A stretch of 38,460 bases of DNA, taken from Hondaea fermentalgiana (Eukaryota > Sar > Bigyra > Thraustochytrida > Thraustochytriidae). The stretch's first letter is position 1, and every line of letters starts with the position of its first letter. Shown piece by piece: positions 18,530-28,543 of this stretch. Both the position numbers and the translations under genes were made by a program. The notes beneath the pieces were generated by a model. It made no database searches. It was given only the letters and a program-made list of their open reading frames with translations, and had not been told where the DNA came from. The stretch spans positions 4,298 to 42,757 of the forward strand of contig NPFB01000054.1 of assembly GCA_014084085.1 (NCBI GenBank). The letters are read 5' to 3'.

Positions 18530-21472
18530 CTACACGATGTTAACCTGTGCCTCCTGCGTGATGTTCTGAAAGCAGGTTGCAAAATTTGGCTTGCCGTTGA
18601 GGGCGTTTTGGATGAGGTTCGGAAAAACATTGGGCGTGGCCTGCGAGGCCTCGGCAATCTTTCTGACAAAGAACAGCTTGGGGTTCTCAATCTCCTTGAA
18701 GGAATCTCGAATCTCGGTTTGTCCGTGGACAAGCTTCGAGAACGAAGATGCGTAACCCGTTTCAGAAATCTGATCGAGCTGCTCCTCTTGCGATTCGAGA
18801 TCCACAGTAGGAGCCGGGGCCTCAAAAATGTGGAGCACGGCCACAAAAACGTTGGGCCAGAGCGATGTAGAAAGAGGTGGCGTGCGCAGTTCCGGGGCCT
18901 CGACGACAACGCGAGTGAGAGCAACGGCGCAGGCTTTTCGGTCGGTAACGCCCTTGATTGCCTTGGAGCTGGGGACCCAGACGTTGGCAAGATAGTCGTT
19001 AAAATTGAGCCCCCCAAGCGACTGCATACCCTGCTGGACATCCTGCACACCGTGCTTGCCGACCATGACTGAGATGAAGTTGGTGAGAGAGAGCGCAAAG
19101 TCCTTGCTATTCGACTGGCGGAGCGCCGTAAAGGAAAGCTCGAAGATCTTCGGCAAGTAGCCACGGTACGCTTCTGGTGGCAGGAACTCGACAATGCCAA
19201 TGAGCAGGCGGAAGGCGATGTCAACGGTGGACTTTTGCGAGAGAAGGAGGTGAAAGATGCCGAGCATGCCCTCGAGCTGCTTGGGGTTGGCGCCGACGGT
19301 CTCTGCCGCAGCTTTGCGCATGTAGGCCTCAAGAAGACGCACGAGAGCCGGATGGTTGCCGACATTACGCCAGTTGTCCGGATGCAAGAGAGGCGGAAAG
19401 AGCGAAAGGTAGCCTTGAGAGATCTTGCTTGGTCGCAGCTCGAGGAGCTGAGCAAGAATCTGAAACACATAGGGCGTGAGCTCGCTGATTTCCTGCTGCA
19501 GCACGACCTGGAAGGGAGGCATGAGGCGTTTCTCAAACTCTTCGGCATATTGCGGGTTGACTGAGCAGGCGCTGCGGATAAGCGCAGCGATGGACTCACA
19601 GAGAAAGTGAATGAACTTGGGGTTTTGCGGGTTGGCGCAAACGCGGCCCAACACAGTGTTGAGCTTGTCGAGCACGCCGTCGGTAGCCTGCGCAATAGTG
19701 GCCGGTTGTGCCTTGGTGATAATACGCATGACGGCCTTGGCGACGTACTCGTTCTCGAATCCGCCCTCGTAAGACTCGAGAATGGCAAAGAGGTTGGTCA
19801 TCGCAGGTGCCAACACGGGAGTGAGATCCTCTGCGGTGTAGACGAACTTCCTACGAGAAGAAGGTGTGGTAGTAGCCCCTGCCTGCGGCTGCTCGCGGAT
19901 CATGAAGATGCGGTCGATCGCCTGGGCCGCATAGGTGTGCACGACGAAGGAGCTAGCTTTGAGGAGGGCAACGAGCTGAGGTAAGATCTGAACGACCATT
20001 TCCTTGGGCATTTGATTGCGGAACGTGGCAAAGAACTTGATGACGTCCGCCTTGACCACGGGCTGGGAGTCGACATTGGAGGATGTGAGCTCAGGCAGGA
20101 TGAGCTGTGAGAAAAATTCGTTGACGTTGATGTTGGGGTTGACCTCGCTGACGCCGCCCACGAGTGAGTGGCGACGTACGGCGACGGCAAGCATGAGCGT
20201 GATGGCGGTGTCCATTTGGTACCAATTCTGAGACGGGTTGGAGCGGTACTCGTTGACGAGAGCGGTCACAACAGTTTCGCAAAGCTTGGTGGTCTCCTGG
20301 TCGAAATGGCGACACATTGCGCGCACGAGATCGCAGGCCATGCGCCGGCGCGTCTCGCTGTCCGAGCCTTCGATATCGCGGCGAATGTACTCTATGGGAT
20401 TGTCCTCAAAGGTCTCGTAGTCGGATTCGCGGAGACGGAGGTTCGGGACCACGATCTTTTCAATAATCTCCTGCAGAGTGCTTTGCTGCGCAAAGAGCTG
20501 TTTTTGCCTGACGTTACCGATGAGCTGTGCAAGAAACTGAAGTGCCGAGGTGACGAGGCCATCGTAGCGCGCGAGCATGGGTGTCTTGTTGAGTAGATGC
20601 CAGGTCGTGATGGCAAACTGCTGGACGTGCTGGGCAAAATCCTCCTCGTACTTTGTAAAGTAGAGTTTGAGGTTCTCGATGACTGCCTGCTGCACGAGCT
20701 CCACTTTGCCAGGCTGTTCGTCGTCGTCGGACTCGAGAGCCTTGGACTCGAAGACGAGAAGCTTGTGAAACTCTTGCATCCACTCGGTCATGTGGTCCTC
20801 AAAGAACTCGGGGAGCTCTTGCCAGTTGAGCGAGTACCAGATGCGCGTGAGAAGACGCAGGGCCGTAAAGATGTTGGTCAGCATGGCTGGGTTGCTGCCA
20901 TTGGGTTCGATCATGCCCATGCAGCTCTTGAAGAAAACAAGAAGAGGTTTTTGAAACTCCTCGAGGCAGTACTTGAGTTTGAGAAAGAGCTCGTCCGAGG
21001 CCTTTTCGTCGCGAAACATCTTGAAGAGGGTGTTAGCCGTCTCAAGAAGGCCGATGATGATTGTAAAGTCCTCGGTGGCCCCGAGCTTTTGCGTGAGGTC
21101 GGGGAGGAGTGTCTTCCAGTTGTTGGGGAAGTCGCTCTTGCCGATGATGCGAATGGATTCCCCGAGCTGGGCCTGGACCTGTCGGTTTACCTGACACATG
21201 AGCGTGAGCAGGTTGTTCTTGATTTGCTCGCGCTCTGTGGGCGCCAGCACGCCGTTGGGGTCGTCGTCCCAGTATCTCTTGACGAGGTTCTTGAAGTACA
21301 CGGATCCGGCCTGCTGCACGCCGGGCGGCGCGTTCTGCGCCTCCAGCAAGCCGAGCATCTGCACCGCGAACCCGGGCTGCGCGGTCATCTGGTCCAGCGT
21401 CTTCTCCGCCGCCCGCCGCGTCTCCGCGACGGGGCTGAGCGTGTTGCCCAGCAGGGTCGCCACATCGCCCAT
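18530..21472 (-). CDS. CSE1L: Exportin-2 (CSE1/CAS), importin-alpha re-exporter
   Basis: Nuclear transport receptor of the importin-beta family that, with Ran-GTP, returns importin-alpha from nucleus to cytoplasm. 980 residues in one exon; human CSE1L is about 971. The start at 21472 has a strong context (GACCATGGG). The N-terminal importin-beta domain is clear: R-R-A-A-E-K-T-L at about 19-26, then Q-A-G-S-V-Y-F-K-N-L-V-K-R-Y-W at about 54-68, and N-N-L-L-T-L-M immediately after. The CSE1-type core follows with F-P-N-N-W-K-T-L-L-P-D-L, E-D-N-P-I-E-Y-I-R-R-D-I-E-G-S-D and R-R-M-A-C-D-L-V-R-A-M. These are hallmark blocks of exportin-2 as I know them. The C-terminal CAS/CSE domain continues as HEAT repeats to the stop. 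The gene is divergent from SLX1. Confidence 0.95.
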   Translation of the reverse strand: MGDVATLLGNTLSPVAETRRAAEKTLDQMTAQPGFAVQMLGLLEAQNAPPGVQQAGSVYFKNLVKRYWDDDPNGVLAPTEREQIKNNLLTLMCQVNRQVQAQLGESIRIIGKSDFPNNWKTLLPDLTQKLGATEDFTIIIGLLETANTLFKMFRDEKASDELFLKLKYCLEEFQKPLLVFFKSCMGMIEPNGSNPAMLTNIFTALRLLTRIWYSLNWQELPEFFEDHMTEWMQEFHKLLVFESKALESDDDEQPGKVELVQQAVIENLKLYFTKYEEDFAQHVQQFAITTWHLLNKTPMLARYDGLVTSALQFLAQLIGNVRQKQLFAQQSTLQEIIEKIVVPNLRLRESDYETFEDNPIEYIRRDIEGSDSETRRRMACDLVRAMCRHFDQETTKLCETVVTALVNEYRSNPSQNWYQMDTAITLMLAVAVRRHSLVGGVSEVNPNINVNEFFSQLILPELTSSNVDSQPVVKADVIKFFATFRNQMPKEMVVQILPQLVALLKASSFVVHTYAAQAIDRIFMIREQPQAGATTTPSSRRKFVYTAEDLTPVLAPAMTNLFAILESYEGGFENEYVAKAVMRIITKAQPATIAQATDGVLDKLNTVLGRVCANPQNPKFIHFLCESIAALIRSACSVNPQYAEEFEKRLMPPFQVVLQQEISELTPYVFQILAQLLELRPSKISQGYLSLFPPLLHPDNWRNVGNHPALVRLLEAYMRKAAAETVGANPKQLEGMLGIFHLLLSQKSTVDIAFRLLIGIVEFLPPEAYRGYLPKIFELSFTALRQSNSKDFALSLTNFISVMVGKHGVQDVQQGMQSLGGLNFNDYLANVWVPSSKAIKGVTDRKACAVALTRVVVEAPELRTPPLSTSLWPNVFVAVLHIFEAPAPTVDLESQEEQLDQISETGYASSFSKLVHGQTEIRDSFKEIENPKLFFVRKIAEASQATPNVFPNLIQNALNGKPNFATCFQNITQEAQVNIV

Positions 21473-21520
21473 GGTCTCCCGGCCGATCCCGATCTCCCTC
21501 CTGGCACCGGGCCGCGCCGC

Positions 21521-21550
21521 CGCTCCCGCTCCCGCTCCCGCTCCCGCTCC
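21521..21550. repeat. Hexanucleotide CGCTCC tandem repeat
   Basis: Five contiguous copies of a six-base CGCTCC unit, about 50-80 bases upstream of the exportin-2 ATG. On the exportin coding strand it reads as a GGAGCG purine-rich tract in the promoter or 5' untranslated region. Confidence 0.8.
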
Positions 21551-21929
21551 CTCTCTGCACGCCGGCCTCGCGCGCAGGGCCTGCGCCTCCGCCGCGCGTC
21601 TCGCTCGCCGCGCTCGCGCTCGCGCTCCGCCCGTCCTCGGCGCGGTGGATACTGGTTTTGGCTTTGCCGCCTGCTCGCTCGCCTGCTTGGCTCGCTCTGC
21701 TTGGGCCTCTCTCGCTGGGCCTCTTCGTTACTACGGCCGGCTGGTCCAACCACCGCGTCCGTTTCACGCCGCGGCGCCTCCGTCGAGCGACGCTGCAACG
21801 ACGACGCCGACGCCGACGCCAACAGCCTCCGCGGCGGCCTCCTCGGCGGCGGCAGCAGCGTCGGCGGCGACCTGCCCGGCGCCGAGTCGGGCCCGAGAGC
21901 GTGCCAAGCGAGAGTGGCCTGGCAGGGCA

Positions 21930-22018
21930 GGCATGGCACGGCATGGCATGGCATGGCATGGCATCGGGGTGAGGCGCGAGACAAAGCGAGGCAAGGCATG
22001 GCCCGGCATGGCATGGCA
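21930..22018. repeat. GGCAT pentanucleotide repeat clusters
   Basis: Seven near-perfect GGCAT units at 21930-21964 and a second cluster at about 21996-22018. The related pentamer GCATT is expanded at 27161-27187, so pentameric expansions recur in promoter DNA of this genome. Confidence 0.75.
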
Positions 22019-22294
22019 TACACAGCAAGGCAAAGAGCAGCAGAGCCCGAAGCCGAGCGGGCTGGAGAGCGCCGAGGAGGCGGCGGCGGAGGACAAGGCG
22101 CGGGAGAAGGTCTGGGCTTGCGGGCGCGTGCTGCAGCGAGCTGGGTGTCCGCTTGCATGAACTGACCAACGCACCGCGAGCGACGAGGAAAGCGAGAGCG
22201 AGAGCGAGGGCGAGACGAGAGTTGGGAGTAAGCCCAGGTGAAGGCAAGGGGCCAACGTGGCTGGACGCATTGTGGCGAGACGTATGCAACACAG

Positions 22295-23359
22295 ATGCAC
22301 TGCTGCTATCTGCTGACGCCCGTACAAGACAAGAGCGGTGAACGCACCTATGTTGGGTACACGACGGACCCGACACGAAGAATCAGGCAGCACAATGGGG
22401 AATTGACCATGGGCGCGAAAAGAACGCGCTATTACAGACCATGGCGGTTTGTGTGCGTGGTCATGGGCCTGCCTTCGCGCTTTTCGGGACTGAGCTTTGA
22501 ATGGGCGTGGCAAAACCCGTTCAAAGGTCGACTTACTAAAGATCAAATGGCTCCCTACGAACGTGTCAAGGGTTTTGGTCGTCGTGGAGGCGTCCGGCGG
22601 AAGCTCATCGAGCTCAAGGTGATGCTGGCACATTGCAAGCCCTTCAAAGACCTTGGACTTAATGTCTGTTTTGGAAATGAGCAAGATTGGGTGTTTTTCG
22701 ACAAGGTCATCAAGGGCGAGGCTCCTCTTCCGCGACACATTATTGTCGAGGCGCGGGAGATTGGCGCATGCTATCGTGATCTTGTGCAGCAGCAACAATC
22801 TGGCGAACAATCACTAGCCGAACTCGTGACTGCGCCTGAGGCGCTTGTTTGTCTGCTGTGCGAAGAATCGTTCGTATGTGGTCGTCCCGCTTTGCAGCAC
22901 GCAACGTGCGGGCTTTTGGTGCATCCCGTTTGCCTTGCGCGCGAGTTTTTGCGTTCTGTAGCGAAATCCGCCAAGGCCGACGCGGACCATCTCTTGCGGC
23001 CACAGTCTGGTGCGTGTCCTCTTTGCGACGTAGATCTCGTGTGGGCCGAGCTCGTTAGGAACGCTGCCACGATTTTGACAACCCAGACGTTGACGGTTGC
23101 TTCTTCTGCCAATGTCGATGAAGACGCTGGTGTGCAGCAAGAACAGCAAGAAGAGGAGGAAGAAGAAGAAGAGCAGCTCGATTCACAAGGCGAGGTATTT
23201 GAGGCGCAAGGAGACGATGAACTCGAGAGAAATGAAGACGCTGATGCGCGAGGAGAAGAATATGATGCTATGAATGATGATGCCAATGTCATCGCTCGTA
23301 CAAATGCGAACAGTGCTCACGAAATCGGAGTCAGTGAAGATCCACCTTTGCTTGCGTGA
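22295..23359 (+). CDS. SLX1: SLX1 structure-specific endonuclease (GIY-YIG + RING-type zinc finger)
   Basis: Catalytic subunit of the SLX1-SLX4 nuclease, which resolves branched DNA such as Holliday junctions in the nucleus. I start at the ATG at 22295, right before the C-C-Y-L-L strand that opens the GIY-YIG domain (354 residues); an in-frame ATG at 22238 would add 19 residues. The GIY-YIG domain (about 1-85) shows Y-L-L and T-Y-V-G-Y-T-T-D-P-T-R-R-I-R-Q-H-N-G, with the catalytic Arg region. It then has W-x-F-V-C-V-V-M-G-x-P-S and F-E-W-A-W-Q-N-P, all SLX1 hallmarks. A C-terminal zinc-binding module follows: C-L-L-C-E-E, a central C/H-P-V-C, and C-P-L-C. After it comes an unusual acidic, low-complexity tail of about 90 residues rich in Glu, Gln and Asp. 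Converges on the acyltransferase gene. Confidence 0.9.
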   Translation: MHCCYLLTPVQDKSGERTYVGYTTDPTRRIRQHNGELTMGAKRTRYYRPWRFVCVVMGLPSRFSGLSFEWAWQNPFKGRLTKDQMAPYERVKGFGRRGGVRRKLIELKVMLAHCKPFKDLGLNVCFGNEQDWVFFDKVIKGEAPLPRHIIVEAREIGACYRDLVQQQQSGEQSLAELVTAPEALVCLLCEESFVCGRPALQHATCGLLVHPVCLAREFLRSVAKSAKADADHLLRPQSGACPLCDVDLVWAELVRNAATILTTQTLTVASSANVDEDAGVQQEQQEEEEEEEEQLDSQGEVFEAQGDDELERNEDADARGEEYDAMNDDANVIARTNANSAHEIGVSEDPPLLA

Positions 23360-23629
23360 ATATAGGCATCAACGAAAAGACGCAGTTCTGTGGCATTGCT
23401 GTATTCTTTTATCGTGCCTGGGAGCAACCAAGCTCAAAGATACTTGAGCGTTGAGGGCAGACGTGGCAATTGGAAGAAAAAATACAATCCTCAAAACGTC
23501 GAGTCGTCAAGCGCGTTGACCGTCTTGCAGACGGAACGCAAGGCCGAATGTGTGGCGCCCCGTCAATGGAGCAAGGCGAATTCCCATTTGGCTAATGGTT
23601 TGCGCAAAATCCGTGGTAGGAATTTGCAG

Positions 23630-24865
23630 TCATGTCGGCAAGGTCGTCTTGGGTGTCGAGGACCTCGCAAGCATCCATTGAGAGAAGAGAGCACCCGCCT
23701 TTGCGCTCGGAATCTCCAACAGATGATATGCAGGCACCGCCACGAGAAAACTCACGACAAAGCCACCAATATAGAGCATAAGCTTGGGCACGTAAGGTTG
23801 GACATTGACGGCAAAGAAGGAAAAGACGAGCAAATGCCAAATGTACAGCTGATAGCTGTACGGCGCGGCGCGTTCCATGAGTCGGTTGTCGAGAATGCGC
23901 TGCATGGCGCGTGGGGCATAGAGAATAAAATACACAAATCCCACTGCCGACAAGGTAAGGCAAAAGTGCTGACCATACATTGGGCCCGGCCACCAAGGCA
24001 AAGAGACGAGCACGCTTGCGATTGGAAGCGAAACGAGTCGGATGCGGTCGCGGAGGGCAACGTTATTGTATAGATCCGCGAGGGCTGCCCCTGCGACCAC
24101 GCCTGTAAAGTATGAGTAGGACTCCCTATCGCGAGGGTTTCCCGATAAATAAGTAATAACTAGAGCGTACCAAGCGAGGCGAGCTCTACCGCGAGCGCCC
24201 ATGACTGGAAGTTGAGCAGCAAGGGCCACAAAAGGCGCGAGAAAGAGCGTCTCGAGAATCCAAAGTGATCCAGAAAGTGAACTTGACCATATGGCCCGCA
24301 TTCCTATGCGGTATGGTTTGAGGACGTCCTCGCTTCGCGGAAAGCTCAAATACGGGCCATACGCAAGTCGTTGCGACCAGAGCATGAGGTGCACGCCATG
24401 TACCGCGAGAAGAGGCAGGCCGAGCCTCCAAAATCTTGACAGGAAGGCGCGCTGATAGCGTCTAACGAGGGCAGAACTTGCGCGCGCAAAGCGTTCATCC
24501 TCGTTAAGGTTTTCATTATCTCGTGCCAAGCGGTACCAGACCTCATGCGCGGCAACAAAGCCGGCAAGGATCAAGAAGACTTCTACCGCAAGGTGTCCAG
24601 GTCCAAAACCAATGAGATGAAGGAAGAACTCGGCGATGGGGTTGCCTTGGCCATCAAGTGCGGATTGCTGCTGGGATCCGAGCATGCGTCGTCCGCTTCC
24701 GATGGGAATGTGACCTCGTGCTTCACGCTGTCTTTTGAGATATCGTGCGTCCCATAGATCTTCGTCGAGGGCTCCAATATGGTGGAAAAGCACGATCACC
24801 GCTGACACGGCGCGTGCGCCGTTGAGGACGCCGACGTTGCGTGGTCTTGCCGTCGCTGTTGCCAT
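23630..24865 (-). CDS. Acyltransferase 3 family integral membrane protein
   Basis: 411 residues from the ATG at 24865; an in-frame ATG at 24922 would add 19 residues with no obvious role. Acyltransferase-3 proteins (OafA/NRF-6 type) are multi-helix membrane enzymes that transfer acyl groups, often acetyl, to sugars or lipids. The family's opening motif is present: L-N-G-A-R-A-V-S-A-V-I-V-L-F-H-H at 14-29, with the conserved His pair at the end of helix 1. A second signature follows, H-L-A-V-E-V-F-L-I-L-A-G-F-V. About ten hydrophobic helices follow, and the last shows Y-S-Y-Q-L-Y-I-W-H-L-L-V, the family's usual penultimate-helix pattern. The substrate cannot be told. It converges on SLX1 (270 bp apart) and has the long repeat-rich region on its promoter side. 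Confidence 0.85.
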   Translation of the reverse strand: MATATARPRNVGVLNGARAVSAVIVLFHHIGALDEDLWDARYLKRQREARGHIPIGSGRRMLGSQQQSALDGQGNPIAEFFLHLIGFGPGHLAVEVFLILAGFVAAHEVWYRLARDNENLNEDERFARASSALVRRYQRAFLSRFWRLGLPLLAVHGVHLMLWSQRLAYGPYLSFPRSEDVLKPYRIGMRAIWSSSLSGSLWILETLFLAPFVALAAQLPVMGARGRARLAWYALVITYLSGNPRDRESYSYFTGVVAGAALADLYNNVALRDRIRLVSLPIASVLVSLPWWPGPMYGQHFCLTLSAVGFVYFILYAPRAMQRILDNRLMERAAPYSYQLYIWHLLVFSFFAVNVQPYVPKLMLYIGGFVVSFLVAVPAYHLLEIPSAKAGALFSQWMLARSSTPKTTLPT

Positions 24866-26890
24866 GATCGCAGTTCGAGCAAGGTCTTTTCGATGGCGTA
24901 CGGCCGCAGAAGTTGAGAGCAAACAGGCCCACTCGGGGCGGGCAGGTAGTCGGGCTGGCGCTGGTTGACTCGCTGGCTGGCGCTGGCTGGTTTATGCGCC
25001 TGCTAGCTGGCACGAATTGCCAGGGCAACTGTCCCTGCGTTTGTATTGGCTACATGATGATGGTCAAGATTTTTTTTTGGTTTTCTCGGGTTTTCTTTTC
25101 ATTTAGACCAAACAAACAAATAGCAAATGCCCCTACAGCTTATGCTGGCACTTGAAGTTGTCGCGTGCCCAAATGCGTATTTCTACTACGTTTACGCGAA
25201 GCAGTCACATGGCAAAGGCATGCATACTCCTCAACGAATGAAGCAAAGTATGAAGGAAACAAAAGGAAAAGGTAGGGCTGAGATTCCGCGACATCATCGA
25301 AAGCATGGAAATATCCAAGCTCCAACGCGGATCTTCGAATCATACGCTTTGATCAAGAAGAAGATGCCGGGCATGGCAACTCACAACAAGCACTTTCATC
25401 TCGCTTATGATTGAATCAATGTTGCAGTCACATGGGAGCGCAAACGTCAACATGGACGATCCAAAACACAGATCCACCCTTTTCTTTTCTCAAAGATCGA
25501 ATGCAAGATCGTGATTGTAACTCACCGCCAGCCACAGTCAATCAATGGTGGCTGATTTCGGCAAGTGATTTGTGCGCCTATTTCTCTTCCAACGACAACA
25601 TCACACCACATGCACTTTTCGAGGAGCTCTCCTCCGACCGGCGCAGATGCCCACCGAAAAGGTGGGTTCGAGGTCGCTCATTCATTCCACTTTCTGCCGC
25701 AGGTGGTGCTTGCGCGCTCTGCTGCTGCCGCTCGTGAATTCAAGCGTGTTGACGGCCACCATTGTTCTCTTGTTGCCTTTTTGCTTTTCTCCTGCCGTAG
25801 TCGGCAGCGGCCATGCGGCAACATTCTGGCCAAGAAGAAGCCTACGTAGTCGGCAGTCACATCTTGCACAGATGCAGTCGCGAGCTCCACGCGTGCGACG
25901 CAGCCGCAGCCGAATGAACCTGGCTCCTCGATCGGTTGCGATGGTTGCGAATGTCGCTGTCACTACCGCTGTCGCATACGCATACGCACACGCATGCATC
26001 TGCACTGCTGCATGCTGTGCTTGATGTGAATGGTTGGAGGGAGGGAGGGAGGAGTCGTGAATACACAATGCGCCAGCCTCCAAGCCTGACCAGCAGCAGT
26101 TGCCGGCCATCCCTTGTTTGTTCGGCGAGATAGTCCGTCCAGCTGCGGGACGCCGCCATCATCGCCGTCATCAGAACCACCAGCCAGCATGCACGATGCG
26201 TGCGTGCATCAATAAATAATAATAAACAAATAATCACACAACATACTGCCAAGAGGCGGAGCAAGGGAGCGGCATCCTCGTCTTCCTCCCGCCGACTCGT
26301 CTCCTCCGCACCACCCCTCGCAGTTGCTGCAGCTGCCGCTCGCGCAGATAAGTGGTAGTCGCGGGATGATGATGACGACGCCTCCTGCTGCTGCCCTGCG
26401 GCGAGAGTGCGTTCGTTCTGCCTCGAGGAGGCGCGTGCGCGCCCGCAACACGCACGAGCGCGACTGCGGCCGCCGGCCACAGCTCAACGCGGCTCTGCAG
26501 GTGCCGGCGAGCGAGGTTCGTTCGCATGGTGGTAGCGGAGGTAGCGGAGGTCGCGGCAGCGGATCGAAGACGATCGATGGTCGCTGTCACTGTCGATCGA
26601 GCACGCAGATGCAGCCATATGGCAGATGCAGCGCAGACGGTCTGAATGACGAACTTGAAGCAATGAAATCGCTGACGATGACAATGGAGACCTGGAGCGC
26701 GCATCCCGACGCAGAGGAGTGCTCGCTGGCCTTGCTCGGCTGCGGCTTGTCAGCTCGGCCAGTCAGCCCGCTTGCCTACCTTGGCCATGCCAGCTGCTTC
26801 TGCAGCTGCAGCTGCCGTGCGCCCGAAATTGGTGGTCATTCCCGAGATACAAAACGAAGGATGCTCAGCAAACACCCTGCCGTGCCTGCT

Positions 26891-26934
26891 GGTTGGCTGG
26901 CTGGCTGGCTGGTTGGCTGGCTGGCTGGCTGGCT
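26891..26934. repeat. GGCT/GGTT tetranucleotide repeat
   Basis: About eleven tandem GGCT units with two GGTT variants. It is the longest expansion of the GGCT/CCAG tetramer that is scattered over the whole window. Confidence 0.85.
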
Positions 26935-27042
26935 GCTGCTGGCTGACCACGAACGAATGGAACTGCGACAGCGAGCGAGCGAGCGAGAGCACACACGCCG
27001 ACTTGGGTCGGGTCGCTTGGGCTGAATGGGTGGGCGGCAGGC

Positions 27043-27069
27043 GTCTCTCTCTCCCTCTCTCTCTCTCTG
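27043..27069. repeat. CT dinucleotide repeat
   Basis: A nearly perfect run of CT with one CCC interruption, directly followed by an alternating GCATGCATG sequence. Confidence 0.85.
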
Positions 27070-27160
27070 CATGCATGTCTTGTGTTGGCTCTATTCGATC
27101 GAGTGCACCATGCAGCAGGCATTGCTAATGCAGTGGAGCACAGCGCAGTGCAGTGCTAGT

Positions 27161-27187
27161 GCATTGCATTGCATTGCATTGCATTGC
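27161..27187. repeat. GCATT pentanucleotide repeat
   Basis: Five perfect copies of GCATT plus a partial one. Confidence 0.85.
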
Positions 27188-27686
27188 AGGCATTGCCTGG
27201 CTCTGCTTTGCCTGCGTTTGTTCGTGGAGAGCAGAGCCGAGCGGAGTCGAGCCGAGCGGAGCAGAGCGTGCGTGCACCTCTTCTACCTGCAGCTAGTAAT
27301 AGCTGGCAGTAGAGAGAAATGACGATCCCGCCCAGCCGAGTTCTTCCTTTCCTCCCGAGTCCTCGAAAATTCAAATTGCAAGGCGTGGCGAAGCGCCTGC
27401 CGAATGAACGCATGCAAGCACGCACGCAGGGAGGCATGCAGACATGCAGGCGACTGCGAGCAAGAGCGGTCGTCGGTGTCGACAGCTGCGCCGAGCAGAG
27501 AGCGCGGAGGAGGAAAGAGCCTGGCTGGCCGGTCGGTGTCCGGCCAGCCACTGCCAGCAGCAGCAGCTGCAGCGTTTGTTTGCTTGTTCGATTGACTGTG
27601 AGTTCTGCTTCTTGTTGTTATTTGCAATGCGAGGGTGTTCGCTCGCCTGCTGGCTGGCTGGCCTCGCTTCAGCTCCGCTCTCTGCC

Positions 27687-27709
27687 GCTGCTGCTGCTGC
27701 TGCTGCTGC
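27687..27709. repeat. CTG trinucleotide repeat
   Basis: Seven CTG units in non-coding DNA. A similar CTG run at 8373-8394 lies inside the giant membrane protein gene, where it codes for Ser on the minus strand. Confidence 0.8.
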
Positions 27710-28137
27710 GCGTGTCGGCGCTAACTAACTGTAAATCTTCCTCCCTGGCTGGCCGCCGGCAGCGCCTGCCTCTGCCTCTGCCCACCCACGGCAGCGCATT
27801 TCCCATTCCCGTTTCCGCTTTGCCACTTCGCGCCCGCGTTTGTTCCATTTGGTTGGCTGCGTGCTGGCCCGCCACCGCCCGCCACACTGCCACTGCCGCC
27901 TCGACTGTTTGTTCCACTTCTCCTCTGTTTGTTCGACTGGTAGCCGGCGCCATTGTCCAGTGCCGGCCGGCAGCAGCAGTGCAGCTAGCTCCGCAGCCGC
28001 GGATTTGAAAAATTTGTATTGACAGACAGCGAAGGGAGGAAGGCTTTTTGAATCCAAATTCGAAGGAAGCAAGCAAGGAAGGCCAATTCAAAACCTTTTC
28101 GCGCTTCGCGGGTTCGGCCGGCGCCCCTCGAGCGAGT

Positions 28138-28163
28138 CAGACAGACAGACAGACAGACAGACA
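28138..28163. repeat. CAGA tetranucleotide repeat
   Basis: About six tandem CAGA units, about 20-40 bases upstream of a candidate splice donor (28179) for the isocitrate dehydrogenase 5' untranslated intron. Confidence 0.85.
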
Positions 28164-28178
28164 CCCAACCAAAGCTGC

Positions 28179-28543
28179 GTACGTTTGTTGTTTCCGTGGT
28201 CCCGCGGGCCCGCGCGAGGAGGGCCGAGCAGCAGCGCGCCGCCGCGCGACCGCGCCCGCCCGCTCGTCGAGCGCGCGGCCGGGCGGCCGGGTCCGCGCGG
28301 GCGCAGCCAGCCTCAGTGCTCGCTTGAGGGAATCGACGCAGTCGCCAGCAGCAGCATGCTGCTGCAGCACGCACGCACGCCGCAGCACCTGCGCGCCCGA
28401 GACGGGCAGCTAGAGCTGGCGAAGGAGCGAGGCCGAGGCGGATGCGGAGGAGGACGAGAAGGAGACGGAGAAGGAGGATGAGGGACTGACGAAGAAGAAG
28501 GCGCTGGCGATAAAAATCCAACATTTTTCCATTCTTTGCGCAG
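28179..28543 (+). other. Candidate 5'-UTR intron of isocitrate dehydrogenase
   Basis: A GTACGTTT donor at 28179 is the same as that of the NDUFA3 intron. A strong pyrimidine-rich acceptor ends TTTGCGCAG at 28543, with a CTGAC branch-like sequence about 55 bases before it. Removing the 365-base interval would give a short 5' leader ending at the ATG at 28603. No coding frame tests this, so it is inference from signals alone. Confidence 0.35.

Larger units (their letters stand above)
21473..22294. promoter_or_regulatory. Divergent promoter region exportin-2 / SLX1
   Basis: 0.82 kb of very GC-rich DNA between two divergent genes. It contains three simple-repeat tracts: CGCTCC (21521-21550), GGCAT pentamers (21930-21964, again near 21996-22018), and GCGAGA-type purine repeats near 22185-22215. 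The open frames across it are Arg/Ala/Ser-rich compositional artefacts. Confidence 0.5.

Noticed and set aside
20597..22165. Long plus-strand open frame (about 520 codons) opposite exportin-2
   Set aside because: It is the antisense of a clearly homologous exportin gene and then runs into repeat-rich promoter DNA. Its composition is Arg/Leu/Gly-rich with no domain.
25857..26480. Open frames in the 25-28.5 kb region as protein genes
   Set aside because: They consist of Ala/Arg/Ser/Cys/Gln low-complexity encoded by microsatellites; several frames on both strands are equally open and none has a domain.
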